Of a stretch of 64,000 nucleotides of DNA, positions 17,543 through 26,247 are shown one piece after another; positions within the stretch are counted from its first letter, which is position 1, and the number at the start of each line of letters is the position of its first letter. The notes under the pieces are model-generated. The model had not been told where the DNA came from, searched no databases, and worked only from the letters and a program-made list of their open reading frames with translations. The stretch comes from Arthrobacter sp. SW1 (GTDB lineage: Bacteria > Actinomycetota > Actinomycetes > Actinomycetales > Micrococcaceae), in the NCBI RefSeq assembly GCF_001766675.1, contig NZ_MJLT01000056.1, positions 62,001 to 126,000 on the forward strand, read 5' to 3'. The translations under genes were made by a program, and so were the position numbers.

Positions 17543-18301
17543 ATGTCGAAGACCTCCAGCATGGGCCGTGGAATCATGGCCGTGCTGGCGGCGGCGTCCC
17601 GCCAGGCGCAAGGACTGCCCGGCGGGACGGTCGCCGAGATTGCGGCCGACCTGGGTAAAGACCGAAGCCAAGTGTCACGTAGCCTGCGCACGGCCGAGCA
17701 GGAAGGGTTCCTGCAGCGCACCCCTTACCGCACCTACGCCCCGGACTGGTCCGTGATGACCGACGCCCTGGCCCTGACCCGGCGCCGCCTCACCACGGAT
17801 GGTGCCGCCGCGCTCGACGCCTTGTCCAGGGAAACCGATGAGGGCTGCTACCTGGGTGTGCTGAGCGGCGACAGCACCGTGACCATCGCCGAAAGCGTGC
17901 CGGACAGCACCAAACTGGTGGGCTCCTGGATCGGCCGGCCGTACCCGGCGTACTGCAGCGACGCGGGCCAGGCCCTGTTGTGGGAGGCTTCCGACGACGA
18001 GGTGCGCGCGATCTTTTCCCGCGTGGATTTTGTCCGCCATGGCCCGAACACCCCTGTTGACGTGGATGACTTCCTGGAGCGCCTCGCCGCCGCGCGCACC
18101 CGCGGCTACTCGGTGGTGGACGAGGCGGCTGAACCCGGGCTGTACTCCCTGGCCGTTCCGGTGTGGGACTTCAAGGGCGACGTTGTTGCCGCGCTCCAGA
18201 TCGTGGGGCCGAAATCACGGCTCGAGCCCAAACGGAAGATGTGCGCTGAGGCCTTGGTGGACGCGGGGAACTGGCTGCAGTCCCGCCTGGGCCGCGCTTA
18301 G
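17543..18301 (+). CDS. IclR-family transcriptional regulator
   Basis: A 252-residue regulator: N-terminal winged helix with TVAEIAADLGKDRSQVSRSLRTAEQEG (about 29-55) and a C-terminal effector domain with YCSDAGQALLWEAS (about 136-149) and EPGLYSLAVPVWD. It is 64 bp downstream of the cyclase and probably controls that operon through the paired AATGCnCATT sites (inference). Its stop codon overlaps the stop of the convergent IclR gene by 3 bp. Confidence 0.85.
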   Translation: MSKTSSMGRGIMAVLAAASRQAQGLPGGTVAEIAADLGKDRSQVSRSLRTAEQEGFLQRTPYRTYAPDWSVMTDALALTRRRLTTDGAAALDALSRETDEGCYLGVLSGDSTVTIAESVPDSTKLVGSWIGRPYPAYCSDAGQALLWEASDDEVRAIFSRVDFVRHGPNTPVDVDDFLERLAAARTRGYSVVDEAAEPGLYSLAVPVWDFKGDVVAALQIVGPKSRLEPKRKMCAEALVDAGNWLQSRLGRA

Positions 18302-19068
18302 CCTGCCGCCCGGGAAACGCCGCTGAGGCGCGCGGCGCTTTCAGCCAGGGCCCCCGCCACCCGGTCCGCATTGCCCCGCAGCTGCCCCTCCAGGCCGAGG
18401 ACGCTCAACGCTGCCGTGATGCGGCCCTGTGCATCCCGTACCGGCACGGCGAGCTCATGGATGCCGTGCTCGAATTCTTCGGCCGCGGCCACATAACCCT
18501 GCGGCCGGTCCCGGGCCATCAGGTCCCAGGTTTCGGAGATTGAATGGGCCGCCTGCGGGCCTCCCACGCCGATGAAGCTGACGTCCTGCAGGAGTGCGTC
18601 AAGCTCCTTGCGCTTGAGGTCCCACAGCAGCGCCCGACCCGCTCCGGTGCACCACACGGGCGTGATCATCCCGGGGTACGCGAAACCCTCGGCCGCCATG
18701 TCGTTGCTGGACGCGCGCACCAGGAGCACCCGGAACCCCGCCCGGACTGATACACGGGCCCGGAGGCCCAGCGAAGAGACAAGCTTCTCCAATTCGGCGC
18801 CGGCTTCGCGGAACCAGCCGTTGTTGAGGGAGGCCGCCAGCCCGAAGAAGCGGGGACCCGCCCTGAACGGGCCGCGCTCCTCGCGTTCCAGCAGGCCGAT
18901 GTCGCACAGTTCCTGCGTCAGGCGGGACACCCGGCTCTGGTCCAGCTGCAGTTCGGCGGCAAGCTGCGAAACCCCCAACATCTGCCTGCCGGCCTTCTCG
19001 CGTTCCGTCACGAGCCGTACGATCCTCAGTCCTTGCGCCATAGTTGACGCTTCCGGGGAAGTCTCCAT
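18298..19068 (-). CDS. IclR-family transcriptional regulator
   Basis: Second IclR protein, 256 residues from an ATG at 19068 with GGGAGGAG about 10 nt upstream; a longer frame to 19197 is less likely. The helix-turn-helix is GVSQLAAELQLDQSRVSRLTQELCDIG (about 31-57). The effector domain has CTGAGRALLWDL and EEFEHGIHELAVPVRDAQGRITAALS near 195-220. It resembles its convergent neighbour in order of motifs. Its target could be the cyclase operon or the permease upstream on the same strand. Confidence 0.82.
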   Translation of the reverse strand: METSPEASTMAQGLRIVRLVTEREKAGRQMLGVSQLAAELQLDQSRVSRLTQELCDIGLLEREERGPFRAGPRFFGLAASLNNGWFREAGAELEKLVSSLGLRARVSVRAGFRVLLVRASSNDMAAEGFAYPGMITPVWCTGAGRALLWDLKRKELDALLQDVSFIGVGGPQAAHSISETWDLMARDRPQGYVAAAEEFEHGIHELAVPVRDAQGRITAALSVLGLEGQLRGNADRVAGALAESAARLSGVSRAAG

Positions 19069-19140
19069 TTCCCGCCGCTCCTCCCGCCGTGGCAACCAGC
19101 CTATCCTCACACAGTTTCCGGGCCGGAAAGCCATGCACGA

Positions 19141-19172
19141 CGGCGGCCGGCAGCACTCGCTGCCGGCCGCCG
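19141..19172 (-). terminator. Strong hairpin downstream of the permease
   Basis: A perfect 14-bp stem, CGGCGGCCGGCAGC (19141-19154) with its complement at 19159-19172 and a 4-nt loop, lies 52 bp after the permease stop. No U run follows, as is common for high-GC actinobacterial terminators. Confidence 0.75.
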
Positions 19173-19223
19173 CTTCGGTGCGGGGCGGTTCAGGCACCTG
19201 GCCGGTTCAGGCACCCGGGCGGC

Positions 19224-20657
19224 TCAGGCCGCCGTCGCCGTCTTCGCCCGGTACTTGAGGTGGAAGAACACGTAGCAGGCCGCGACGAAGGGGACACCGA
19301 AGTACAAGGCGGCCACCTGGTTGGGGTCCAGCGCGATGCCCACGAGCGAGACGAGGCACAGGACGAAGGCGAGGATGGGTACCAGCGGGAAGAGCGGCGC
19401 CCGGTAGGGGAGCCCGTTCACGTCCCCGCCGTTCCGCACGAATGCCCGCCGGTGGAAGAAGTGCGATGCGGCAATCGACATCCAGACGCCCACCACGGCG
19501 AACCCGGCCACTGAGACAAGCACCAGGTACACCGTCTCGGGCGCCACCACGCTGCTGACCAAGGAGGCGAGCCCGCCCAGCATGCTGACGGACAGGGCGA
19601 TCAAGGGAATTCCCCGCCGGGTCAGTTTCTTCAAGGCCTGGGGCGCGTGCCCTTCGTCGGCCAGGGAGTACAACATACGGGCGCAGGAGAAGAGGCCGCT
19701 GTTGCCCGCGGAGAGCAGGGCGGTGATGATGACGAAGTTCATGATGTCCGCGGCGAACGGGATGCCGATAGAGGAAAAGACCGTGACGAAGGGGCTCTCA
19801 TCCAGGCCCACCTTGTCGAAGGGGATGGTCGCGGCAATGACGGCGATGGCTCCGACGAAGAAGACCAGGAGCCGGATGACGGTGCTCCGCATGGCTTTCG
19901 GGATGCTGGTGGCCGGGTCCTTGGTTTCACCTGCGGCAACACCGATCAGCTCGGAGCCGGAGAACGCGTAAAAGACCGCGAGGGCAGTCACCAGCACGCC
20001 GGTGAAACCGTTGGGGAACAGCCCGCCTTCCGTGGCGAAGTTTTCGAAGAGGAACGGGTGGTCGCCGCCCTGGCTCAGCGGATGGAAGCCCAGGAGCGCG
20101 GCGCCGCCAAGGACAATGAGCCCGATGATGGCCGCGACCTTCACGATGGCGAACCAGAACTCGGCCTCGCCGAAGAACTTTGCGGAGACGGCGTTCAGGC
20201 CGAAGAGCACGGCGGCGAAGACGAGGCACCAGACCCAGACGTCCACGCCGGGGAACCACCGCTGCATCAGCAATCCGGACGCCGTGAATTCCGAACCGAT
20301 GGCGACCGCCCAGCACAGCCAGTAGAGCCACGCCGTAGTGAACCCGGTGGCGGGGCCGATCGAGCGAGCGGCGTAAATGTGGAAGGCGCCGGACACCGGG
20401 TAGGCGATGGCCAGCTCGCCCAGGCATGCCATCACCAGGTACACGACGAATGCGCCCACGAGGTAGGCGATGACTGCGCCGAGCGGTCCGGCCTGCGAGA
20501 TCGTATAGCCGGAGCTGAGGAACAAGCCGGAGCCGATCACTCCGCCCATGGCGATCATGATCAGGTGCCGGGGCCCCATCGCGCGGCGCAGGCCGGACTC
20601 CGCCGCCGCTGTGGGTTCCTGCCGGACTGCTGGCTTAAGCGGGGTTAAAGGTTCCAA
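19224..20657 (-). CDS. Amino acid permease (APC family)
   Basis: Amino acid:proton symporter of 477 residues with about 12 membrane helices. The family signature is visible from residue 30: [17 protein letters not shown], then [19 protein letters not shown] and [17 protein letters not shown] (about 233-249). The start is a TTG with GGAGG 5 nt upstream. It diverges from the homoserine dehydrogenase-like and aldehyde dehydrogenase genes across a 292-bp regulatory region, which suggests it imports their substrate. Confidence 0.88.
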   Translation of the reverse strand: MEPLTPLKPAVRQEPTAAAESGLRRAMGPRHLIMIAMGGVIGSGLFLSSGYTISQAGPLGAVIAYLVGAFVVYLVMACLGELAIAYPVSGAFHIYAARSIGPATGFTTAWLYWLCWAVAIGSEFTASGLLMQRWFPGVDVWVWCLVFAAVLFGLNAVSAKFFGEAEFWFAIVKVAAIIGLIVLGGAALLGFHPLSQGGDHPFLFENFATEGGLFPNGFTGVLVTALAVFYAFSGSELIGVAAGETKDPATSIPKAMRSTVIRLLVFFVGAIAVIAATIPFDKVGLDESPFVTVFSSIGIPFAADIMNFVIITALLSAGNSGLFSCARMLYSLADEGHAPQALKKLTRRGIPLIALSVSMLGGLASLVSSVVAPETVYLVLVSVAGFAVVGVWMSIAASHFFHRRAFVRNGGDVNGLPYRAPLFPLVPILAFVLCLVSLVGIALDPNQVAALYFGVPFVAACYVFFHLKYRAKTATAA

Positions 20658-20949
20658 GGGTGCCTCCAGTGTCGGGAATGGGTGCGGGGGTGTGCGCGGC
20701 GGCTCACGTCATCGTGCGGACGGAGACGGTGTGGCGCGTCAACGTGACGAAAGTAACACGCCTGTCGGGGATTGGTCATCAAAAACATCAGAATTTGCTT
20801 ATGTTGCACATTCTTTGCCTTCTGTCACTATGTCCCTTCGCTCCTGGCTTGGTCGTTCCGACCATGCATTCGGGCAGTTGGGCATGGCCCGACGGACAGC
20901 GGACGGCTGCACGATGGGATCACAGGCCACCTCGACACGAAGGAACACC
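20658..20949. promoter_or_regulatory. Divergent promoter region, permease / homoserine dehydrogenase-like operon
   Basis: No gene is visible here. An AT-rich island at about 20777-20822 stands out from the GC-rich surroundings and is the natural place for the Lrp-type regulator encoded at 23400-23840. TTGCAC (20804-20809) and CACTAT (20826-20831), 16 bp apart, could form a rightward promoter, giving a leader of about 110 nt before the ATG at 20950. Confidence 0.4.
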
Positions 20950-22002
20950 ATGACCACCTATGACATCGCGCTGATCGGCTTCGGCGGCGTCAACAGGACC
21001 CTCGCCCAACTGATCCACGACCGTGGAAGCTCACTCGCGGATGAACTCGGCTTTGGCCTGCGGGTCGTCGCAATCACGGACCTGCGCCTGGGGTCGCTGG
21101 TCAAGGAAGACGGGATCGACCTCGCGGTAGCCCTCCGGCTTGGAAGCGGCAGCGAGACCTTCGCCGACCACGGCGGATCCGCCACTCCGGACAACGAGCG
21201 CGTCATCCGCAACTGCAGCGCCGACATTGTCTGCGAGGCCACGTTCACCAATCCCGACGATGGTGAACCTGCCGTGTCCCACGTGCGGTGGGCCTTGGAA
21301 TCAGGAAAGAGCGTCTGCACCACGAACAAGGGCCCCGTGGCACTGCGCGGCCCCGAGCTGACTGCCTTGGCCGAACGCAACGGCGTCCACTTCGAATTCG
21401 AAGGCGCTGTGATGAGCGGTACGCCTGTCATCCGCCTGGCCCGGAAGATGTTCGAAGGCCTCAAGCTGAACGGCTTCGAGGGCATCCTCAACGGAACCAG
21501 CAACTACGTCCTGGGCCGGATGGAAACGGGCATGGAGCTGGGCAAGGCCATCGCCGAGGCACAGGAGCTCGGCTACGCAGAGGCCAACCCAGCGGCGGAC
21601 ATCGAGGGTTTCGACGTCCAGCTCAAGGTCCTGATCCTCGCCAACGAGTTGCTTGGCGCAGGCATCACCCTGGCCGATGTCACGCGCCGCGGGATCTCCG
21701 GACTCTCCGTGAAGGAAGTGAAGAACGCGGCGCTGGCGGGCAGGCGTTGGAAGCTGGTGGGTTCGGCCAAACGGAACGCTGATGGAACCGTGACCGCCGG
21801 CGTCGAACCCGTTGCCCTGCCGCTGGACCACGGCCTGGCCGGGGTTTCCGGCGCCACCAACGCAGTGTCGTTCTCCACGGACCTGCTCGGCCCCGTCACG
21901 GTTTCAGGCCCCGGGGCCGGAAGGGTGGAAACCGCCTACGCCCTGCTCTCGGACATCATCGCCATCCACGCTGCCAAGGCAGGAGCGCCCGTACATGCTT
22001 GA
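20950..22002 (+). CDS. Homoserine dehydrogenase-like oxidoreductase without ACT domain
   Basis: A 350-residue NAD(P)-dependent enzyme. The nucleotide site is GFGGVN (10-15). [10 protein letters not shown] (182-191) and the catalytic set Glu211, Asp222 and Lys226 ([19 protein letters not shown]) match homoserine dehydrogenase, with the same spacing as Glu208, Asp219 and Lys223 of the yeast enzyme; Lys127 in TTNKGP also fits. It lacks the C-terminal ACT regulatory domain of biosynthetic enzymes. Overlap of 8 bp with an aldehyde dehydrogenase gene suggests a degradative role: homoserine to aspartate semialdehyde, then aspartate (inference). Confidence 0.8.
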   Translation: MTTYDIALIGFGGVNRTLAQLIHDRGSSLADELGFGLRVVAITDLRLGSLVKEDGIDLAVALRLGSGSETFADHGGSATPDNERVIRNCSADIVCEATFTNPDDGEPAVSHVRWALESGKSVCTTNKGPVALRGPELTALAERNGVHFEFEGAVMSGTPVIRLARKMFEGLKLNGFEGILNGTSNYVLGRMETGMELGKAIAEAQELGYAEANPAADIEGFDVQLKVLILANELLGAGITLADVTRRGISGLSVKEVKNAALAGRRWKLVGSAKRNADGTVTAGVEPVALPLDHGLAGVSGATNAVSFSTDLLGPVTVSGPGAGRVETAYALLSDIIAIHAAKAGAPVHA

Positions 22003-23392
22003 GACACTGCAGGATGTCTGCGAAGTCACCAGTCCGTATGACGGCCGCGTGCTCGGCGTGGTGCCGCTGAGCACTCCCGCGGAAGCCACGCGGATCCTTG
22101 CCACAGCCCGGGAAGGCGCGGCCGCGGCCCGGAGCCTCTCGCGCCACGAGCGCGGCAGGATCCTGGAGTCCGCGGCGGCAGCGATTGGGGAGAGCCGCGA
22201 GGAGTTTGCCCGGACCATCACCGCAGAGGCCGGGAAGACGATCCGTCAGGCCCGCAAGGAAGTGCTGCGCGCGGTCAACACCCTGCGGCTTTCCGCTGCC
22301 GAAGCCCGGCGGAATTCGGGAGAGGTCATCCCCTTCGACGCGTTCGAAGGATCCGAAGACCGCCAGGGATGGTTCTCCCGCGAGCCGTTGGGGATCATCG
22401 CAGCCATCACCCCCTTCAACGATCCCCTGAACCTGGTGGCACACAAGCTGGGGCCGGCCATTGCGGGCGGCAACGCCGTCATCCTCAAGCCGTCGGCGCT
22501 GACGCCCCTTTCGGCACAGCTGCTGGCCGGCGCCCTTGCGGACGCGGGACTGCCGGAAGGCGTACTTACGGTGGTGCATGGCGGGCGGGAGTTCGCGGAG
22601 GAGATCATCCGCAGCCGGGACGTCCGGATGGTGTCCTTCACCGGCGGATTCTCCACAGGGGAAAGCATTGCCCGTTCGGCCGGGCTCAAGAGGCTGTCCA
22701 TGGACCTGGGCGGCAACGCCCCGGTGCTTGTCCTGGATGACGCGGACCTCGACGCCGCTGTGGACGGCTGCGTCTCCGGCGCCTTCTGGGCAGCGGGCCA
22801 GAACTGCGTTGGAGTCCAGCGCATCCTGGTGGCGCGTTCCATCTATCCGGAGTTCCGCCGTCGTTTCCTCCTGCGGGCATCCCTGCTGACCGCAGGCGAC
22901 CCCATGGAGGAAAGCACCGACGTCGGTCCGATGATTTCGGCGAAAGCCGTGGCGGAGGTCAAGGACAAGCTGGACGAGGCGGTCGCCGCGGGGGCCCGCT
23001 GCCTTCTGGGCAACGTCCGGGAGGGCAACGTGCTTCATCCCACGGTCCTGGAAAACGTGCCCCACGGTTCCAGGCTGTGGCAGGAGGAAGTGTTCGGCCC
23101 GGTGGTGATGCTGCAGCCATTCGACGCCGTGGAGGAAGCCTTCGCCCTGGCCAACGGGATCGATTTCAGCCTGCACGCCGGGATCTTCACCGGGTCCTTG
23201 AACGCGGCCCTTGATGCGGCGGACAAGCTCGACGCCGGCGGCGTGATGATCAACGACTCTTCCGACTACCGCTTTGACGGCATGCCGTTCGGCGGCTCGA
23301 AGTACGGAAGCATGGGACGGGAAGGCGTCCGGTTCGCCTACGAAGAGATGACCCAACCCAAGGTGGTCTGCATCAAGCGCGGCCCGGCATAA
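21995..23392 (+). CDS. Aldehyde dehydrogenase (semialdehyde type)
   Basis: NAD(P)-dependent aldehyde dehydrogenase, 465 residues. [23 protein letters not shown] (about 138-160) is the coenzyme-binding segment, and Cys271 in GQNCVGVQR is the nucleophile. The usual general base Glu in 'ELGG' is Asp237 here (SMDLGGN). The start overlaps the preceding gene by 8 bp, so the dehydrogenase product, aspartate semialdehyde if the first gene acts on homoserine, is its likely substrate. Succinate-semialdehyde or lactaldehyde dehydrogenase are alternatives by sequence. Confidence 0.82.
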   Translation: MLETLQDVCEVTSPYDGRVLGVVPLSTPAEATRILATAREGAAAARSLSRHERGRILESAAAAIGESREEFARTITAEAGKTIRQARKEVLRAVNTLRLSAAEARRNSGEVIPFDAFEGSEDRQGWFSREPLGIIAAITPFNDPLNLVAHKLGPAIAGGNAVILKPSALTPLSAQLLAGALADAGLPEGVLTVVHGGREFAEEIIRSRDVRMVSFTGGFSTGESIARSAGLKRLSMDLGGNAPVLVLDDADLDAAVDGCVSGAFWAAGQNCVGVQRILVARSIYPEFRRRFLLRASLLTAGDPMEESTDVGPMISAKAVAEVKDKLDEAVAAGARCLLGNVREGNVLHPTVLENVPHGSRLWQEEVFGPVVMLQPFDAVEEAFALANGIDFSLHAGIFTGSLNAALDAADKLDAGGVMINDSSDYRFDGMPFGGSKYGSMGREGVRFAYEEMTQPKVVCIKRGPA

Positions 23393-23399
23393 GCCACGG

Positions 23400-23840
23400 T
23401 CAGCGGCTGACGTAGTTGGACAGCGACATGGCAGTGACCGTGTCCTTGACGCCGGGAAGCGCGGCGATCCTCTCCCAGATCTCCTGGATCCGTTCCAGCG
23501 AGCGTGCCTCCAGCCGGACGATCAGGTCGAAGTCGCCGCTGACCACGTCGCAAAAGACCACCTCGGGGATCGCCTGCAGCGCTGCGACAACATCGGATCC
23601 CCGGACGCGGTCGTTGCGGTAGACCATCAGGTATGCGGCAACGGGAGCCTGCCCGGACGGGCCGGAAACGACGGTATAACCCTGGATTTGGCCATGCCGT
23701 TCCATCCGGTCGATCCGCTGGCGCACGGCGTTGCGGGACAGGAGGACCTTGGACGCCAGCTCAGCGTGGCTGATGCGGGCGTTCCTGGTCAGTTCCTCCA
23801 GGATCCGCTGGTCAATCTGGTCAAGGCCTGCCCGGTCCAT
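23400..23840 (-). CDS. Lrp/AsnC-family regulator
   Basis: A 146-residue regulator. The helix-turn-helix is DQIDQRILEELTRNARISHAELASKV followed by SRNAVRQRIDRME (to about residue 47). The C-terminal RAM domain ends with GVKDTVTAMSLSNYVSR. AAGGA precedes the ATG at 23840. It converges on the aldehyde dehydrogenase with a 7-bp gap and is probably the amino-acid sensor for the permease/dehydrogenase cassette. Confidence 0.85.
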   Translation of the reverse strand: MDRAGLDQIDQRILEELTRNARISHAELASKVLLSRNAVRQRIDRMERHGQIQGYTVVSGPSGQAPVAAYLMVYRNDRVRGSDVVAALQAIPEVVFCDVVSGDFDLIVRLEARSLERIQEIWERIAALPGVKDTVTAMSLSNYVSR

Positions 23841-23932
23841 GCGTATCCTTCGGCGTCAAATCATTGCAGTCCGGCGATGGCTGCGCGGGCACCCGGAAGA
23901 AGCGCCCAGGATCCGATGATAGTTGCACACAC

Positions 23933-23975
23933 GAACGGCCCGCCCCCAAGCCACAGCAAGAGGGGCGGGCCGTTC
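23933..23975 (-). terminator. Hairpin 2 downstream of the 24-31 kb operon
   Basis: A perfect 14-bp stem, GAACGGCCCGCCCC (23933-23946) with its complement at 23962-23975 and a 15-nt loop. It is the second of two hairpins beyond the last gene of the leftward operon. Confidence 0.7.
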
Positions 23976-23992
23976 GCTCTTCCCGGATGCCC

Positions 23993-24020
23993 GGCCCCGC
24001 ACTCTGCATAGTGCGGGGCC
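23993..24020 (-). terminator. Hairpin 1 downstream of the 24-31 kb operon
   Basis: A perfect 11-bp stem, GGCCCCGCACT (23993-24003) with AGTGCGGGGCC (24010-24020) and a 6-nt loop, 64 bp beyond the stop of the AMDase-like gene. Together with the next hairpin it forms a double terminator that closes the six-gene operon. Confidence 0.75.
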
Positions 24021-24083
24021 AGGCAGGTTCAGTCCGGGCGCCGGCGGCGGGTCTGATGCGCGGTGCCAACCAAGGTGGGCGGA

Positions 24084-24812
24084 TCAGCCAGCCAGCAACC
24101 GGCCCCACCTTGGTGCGAGCAAGGGGGCGCCGGCAAGCTTCAGGCAATGCCACAAGGTCACAGCCACGGAGTCCAGCACGGGCACATCCGTGCGGATCTC
24201 CACTTCCTCCGTGATGTTGGCACCGTACAGGTTGGTGCAGAGGTAGATCAGGGCATCCGGCTTCAACTCCGCCAGTTCCAGGGAGCCGGGCAGCATCTCC
24301 TCATCGGTGACGCGGGCGAAGGACTCGTTGTCGCTCAGGTCCAGGTGCCGGTGGTCCACGGTCTTGATGCCCTCGCGCTCGTAGGACGCCACCACGGCCT
24401 CGTTCACATCCGCGGTGTACGGGGTGAGCATGCCGATCTTCTCGGTGCCGAAGGACCGGAACGCCTCAAGGTAGGCCAGGGTGGAGGTGGTGGCGGGGAT
24501 GCCGGTGGCTTCGGTGATTTCCTTGACGAGTTCTTCGTCGTGCGCGGAGCCGAGCCAGGACCCGGAGGTCCCGTTCCAGGCGATCACGTCGACGTCGGCC
24601 GTGGCGAGCAGCTCGGCGGCGGCGCGCATTCCGGCGGCGTCGAACTGCTTGTCCGAGGAATCGTCCAGGGCGATCCGGGTGACGTTGATGCGGGTGAAGT
24701 GCAAGGTGACGTCCGTGCGCTCGCCGAGGATCCGGTAGCTTTGCGGCTCCAGGCAGGTGTTGGAGGACGGCACGATCATGCCGATGCGGACGGGGCGGTT
24801 TTCGGAAGGCAA
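24084..24812 (-). CDS. Asp/Glu racemase superfamily protein, AMDase/maleate isomerase group
   Basis: A 242-residue enzyme starting with GMIVPSSNTCLEP (11-23), typical of maleate isomerase and arylmalonate decarboxylase. It has Gly81-Thr82-Ser83 (NGTSGSW), Tyr132 and Cys192 (IYLCTNLYG). By eye these align with Gly74, Thr75, Ser76, Tyr126 and Cys188 of Bordetella arylmalonate decarboxylase. Maleate isomerases and racemases have a cysteine where Gly81 lies, so this single-Cys protein looks more like a cofactor-free decarboxylase of a substituted malonate than an isomerase (inference). It is last in the operon, 8 bp after the hydantoinase. Confidence 0.75.
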   Translation of the reverse strand: MPSENRPVRIGMIVPSSNTCLEPQSYRILGERTDVTLHFTRINVTRIALDDSSDKQFDAAGMRAAAELLATADVDVIAWNGTSGSWLGSAHDEELVKEITEATGIPATTSTLAYLEAFRSFGTEKIGMLTPYTADVNEAVVASYEREGIKTVDHRHLDLSDNESFARVTDEEMLPGSLELAELKPDALIYLCTNLYGANITEEVEIRTDVPVLDSVAVTLWHCLKLAGAPLLAPRWGRLLAG

Positions 24813-24820
24813 AAGAACTC

Positions 24821-26236
24821 CTAGGCAGAGACGGGGGAGAGCGAATCGCGGTGCGCGCTGAAGCCGTTGCGGGCCACGAAGCGGCCCACGGGGCCGGGAT
24901 CGTGGAAGCCTTCTTCGTCCAGCACCACGCGTCCGGCGGAAACGACGACGGCGGGCCAGCCGTTCAGCGCCTTCCCCTCGAACGGCGAGAAGTCAGTTCC
25001 CATGTGCAGCGCGCCGCCGTCGACCTTGCGTTCTTCGGCGGGGTCGAAGATCACGAGGTCGGCGTCGAAGCCTTCGGCGATGGTGCCCTTGCCGGGAACA
25101 GCGTTGATGCGGGCAGGGCCGGCTGCGAAGACTTCCACGAACTCCTCCACGGAGCCGCCGGACTCGGTGACCAGGGCGGTGAAGGTAACGGGCATGCGGG
25201 TTTCCACGCCGGGCAGGCCGTGCGGCATGAAGCGGATGTCGTCGGTACGTTCGCGCTTCTGCGAGAGGTCGTAGCAGGAGTGGTCCGAGGAGACGGTGTG
25301 GATGGCGCCGGCGGCCAGGCGTTCCTTGAGGGCGGCCACGGTTTCGGGGCAGCGCATGGGCGGGCAGCAGGCGTACCACTCGGGGAAGGTGCTGCCGTAC
25401 ACGGTGTCGTCCAGGGTGAGGTAGTGCGGGCAGGTCTCGGAGTAGGCTTCCTGGCCGGCGGCCCGGGCCTCGGTGACCAGGTCCACGGCGCCGGGGGTGG
25501 ACTGGTGCACGAAGTACACAGGGGCGCCGGTGTACTTGGCCATGGCCAGGGTTTCCTTGACGGAGATTTCCTCGGCCAGTTCGGGGCGGGTGCGGTGCAG
25601 GTGCTCGATCGAAATGAGCCCGTCCGCGGCGTGCTGCTCGGTGCAGTCGGCGATGATGGCGTCGTGTTCGGCGTGGATGTAGGTGAGGCCGTCCAGGCGG
25701 ACCATCTCGCGCATGACCTTCAGGATGGTGTCCCCGTCCGCCATGGTGGAGCCGCGGTTGGTGGTGTACATCTTCACGGAGCGCACGCCCTCGGCGGCGA
25801 GCTGTTCCAGCTGCCACGGCACGGTTTCGTCCCAGCTGATCACGGAGCCGTGGAGGGCCACGTCGCAGCGGGATTCGGCGGCCAGGCGCTTCTTGTTGAG
25901 CACGGCATCCAGCGGGGTTTCCTGGGCGTCCCGCGGAATGCCGAAGTCGATGATGGTGGTGGTGCCGCCCCAGAGGGCCGCGGTGGAAGTGATGGCGAAG
26001 TCGTCCAGGGTGCGGAAACGGCCGGTCACCTGGGCCACGTGGCAGTGGCCGTCGATGCCGCCGGGGATCACCAGCTTGCCCTGCGCGTCGATGGTGCGGG
26101 CCGCGGCCGGTGCGGGCTGGGCGGCGTCGATGAGTTCGGCGATGCGGCCGTCGCGCACCACGATGTGCGCGGCCTGGCGACCGAAGCTGTTGACCACGGT
26201 GCCGTTGGTGATGACGAGTTCTGGCATGAGGGACAT
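24821..26236 (-). CDS. Dihydropyrimidinase / D-hydantoinase family amidohydrolase
   Basis: Cyclic amidohydrolase of 471 residues that opens hydantoin, dihydropyrimidine or related rings. The binuclear metal site is complete: His64 and His66 (DGHCHV), Lys155 (SVKMYTT, expected to be carboxylated), His188 (YIHAEHD), His244 (FVHQST) and Asp318 (SSDHS). Allantoinase is an alternative. The neighbours (amidase, racemase-like, AMDase-like, GntR, transporters) point to degradation of a cyclic amide or ureide rather than pyrimidine salvage. It lies 11 bp after the racemase-like gene. Confidence 0.88.
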   Translation of the reverse strand: MSLMPELVITNGTVVNSFGRQAAHIVVRDGRIAELIDAAQPAPAAARTIDAQGKLVIPGGIDGHCHVAQVTGRFRTLDDFAITSTAALWGGTTTIIDFGIPRDAQETPLDAVLNKKRLAAESRCDVALHGSVISWDETVPWQLEQLAAEGVRSVKMYTTNRGSTMADGDTILKVMREMVRLDGLTYIHAEHDAIIADCTEQHAADGLISIEHLHRTRPELAEEISVKETLAMAKYTGAPVYFVHQSTPGAVDLVTEARAAGQEAYSETCPHYLTLDDTVYGSTFPEWYACCPPMRCPETVAALKERLAAGAIHTVSSDHSCYDLSQKRERTDDIRFMPHGLPGVETRMPVTFTALVTESGGSVEEFVEVFAAGPARINAVPGKGTIAEGFDADLVIFDPAEERKVDGGALHMGTDFSPFEGKALNGWPAVVVSAGRVVLDEEGFHDPGPVGRFVARNGFSAHRDSLSPVSA

Positions 26237-26247
26237 CGGTGTTCCTC

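Noticed and set aside
20950..22002. Housekeeping hom of threonine biosynthesis
   Set aside because: There is no ACT domain and no thrC/thrB neighbour; it overlaps an aldehyde dehydrogenase and faces a permease. The possibility is kept as a refutation test.
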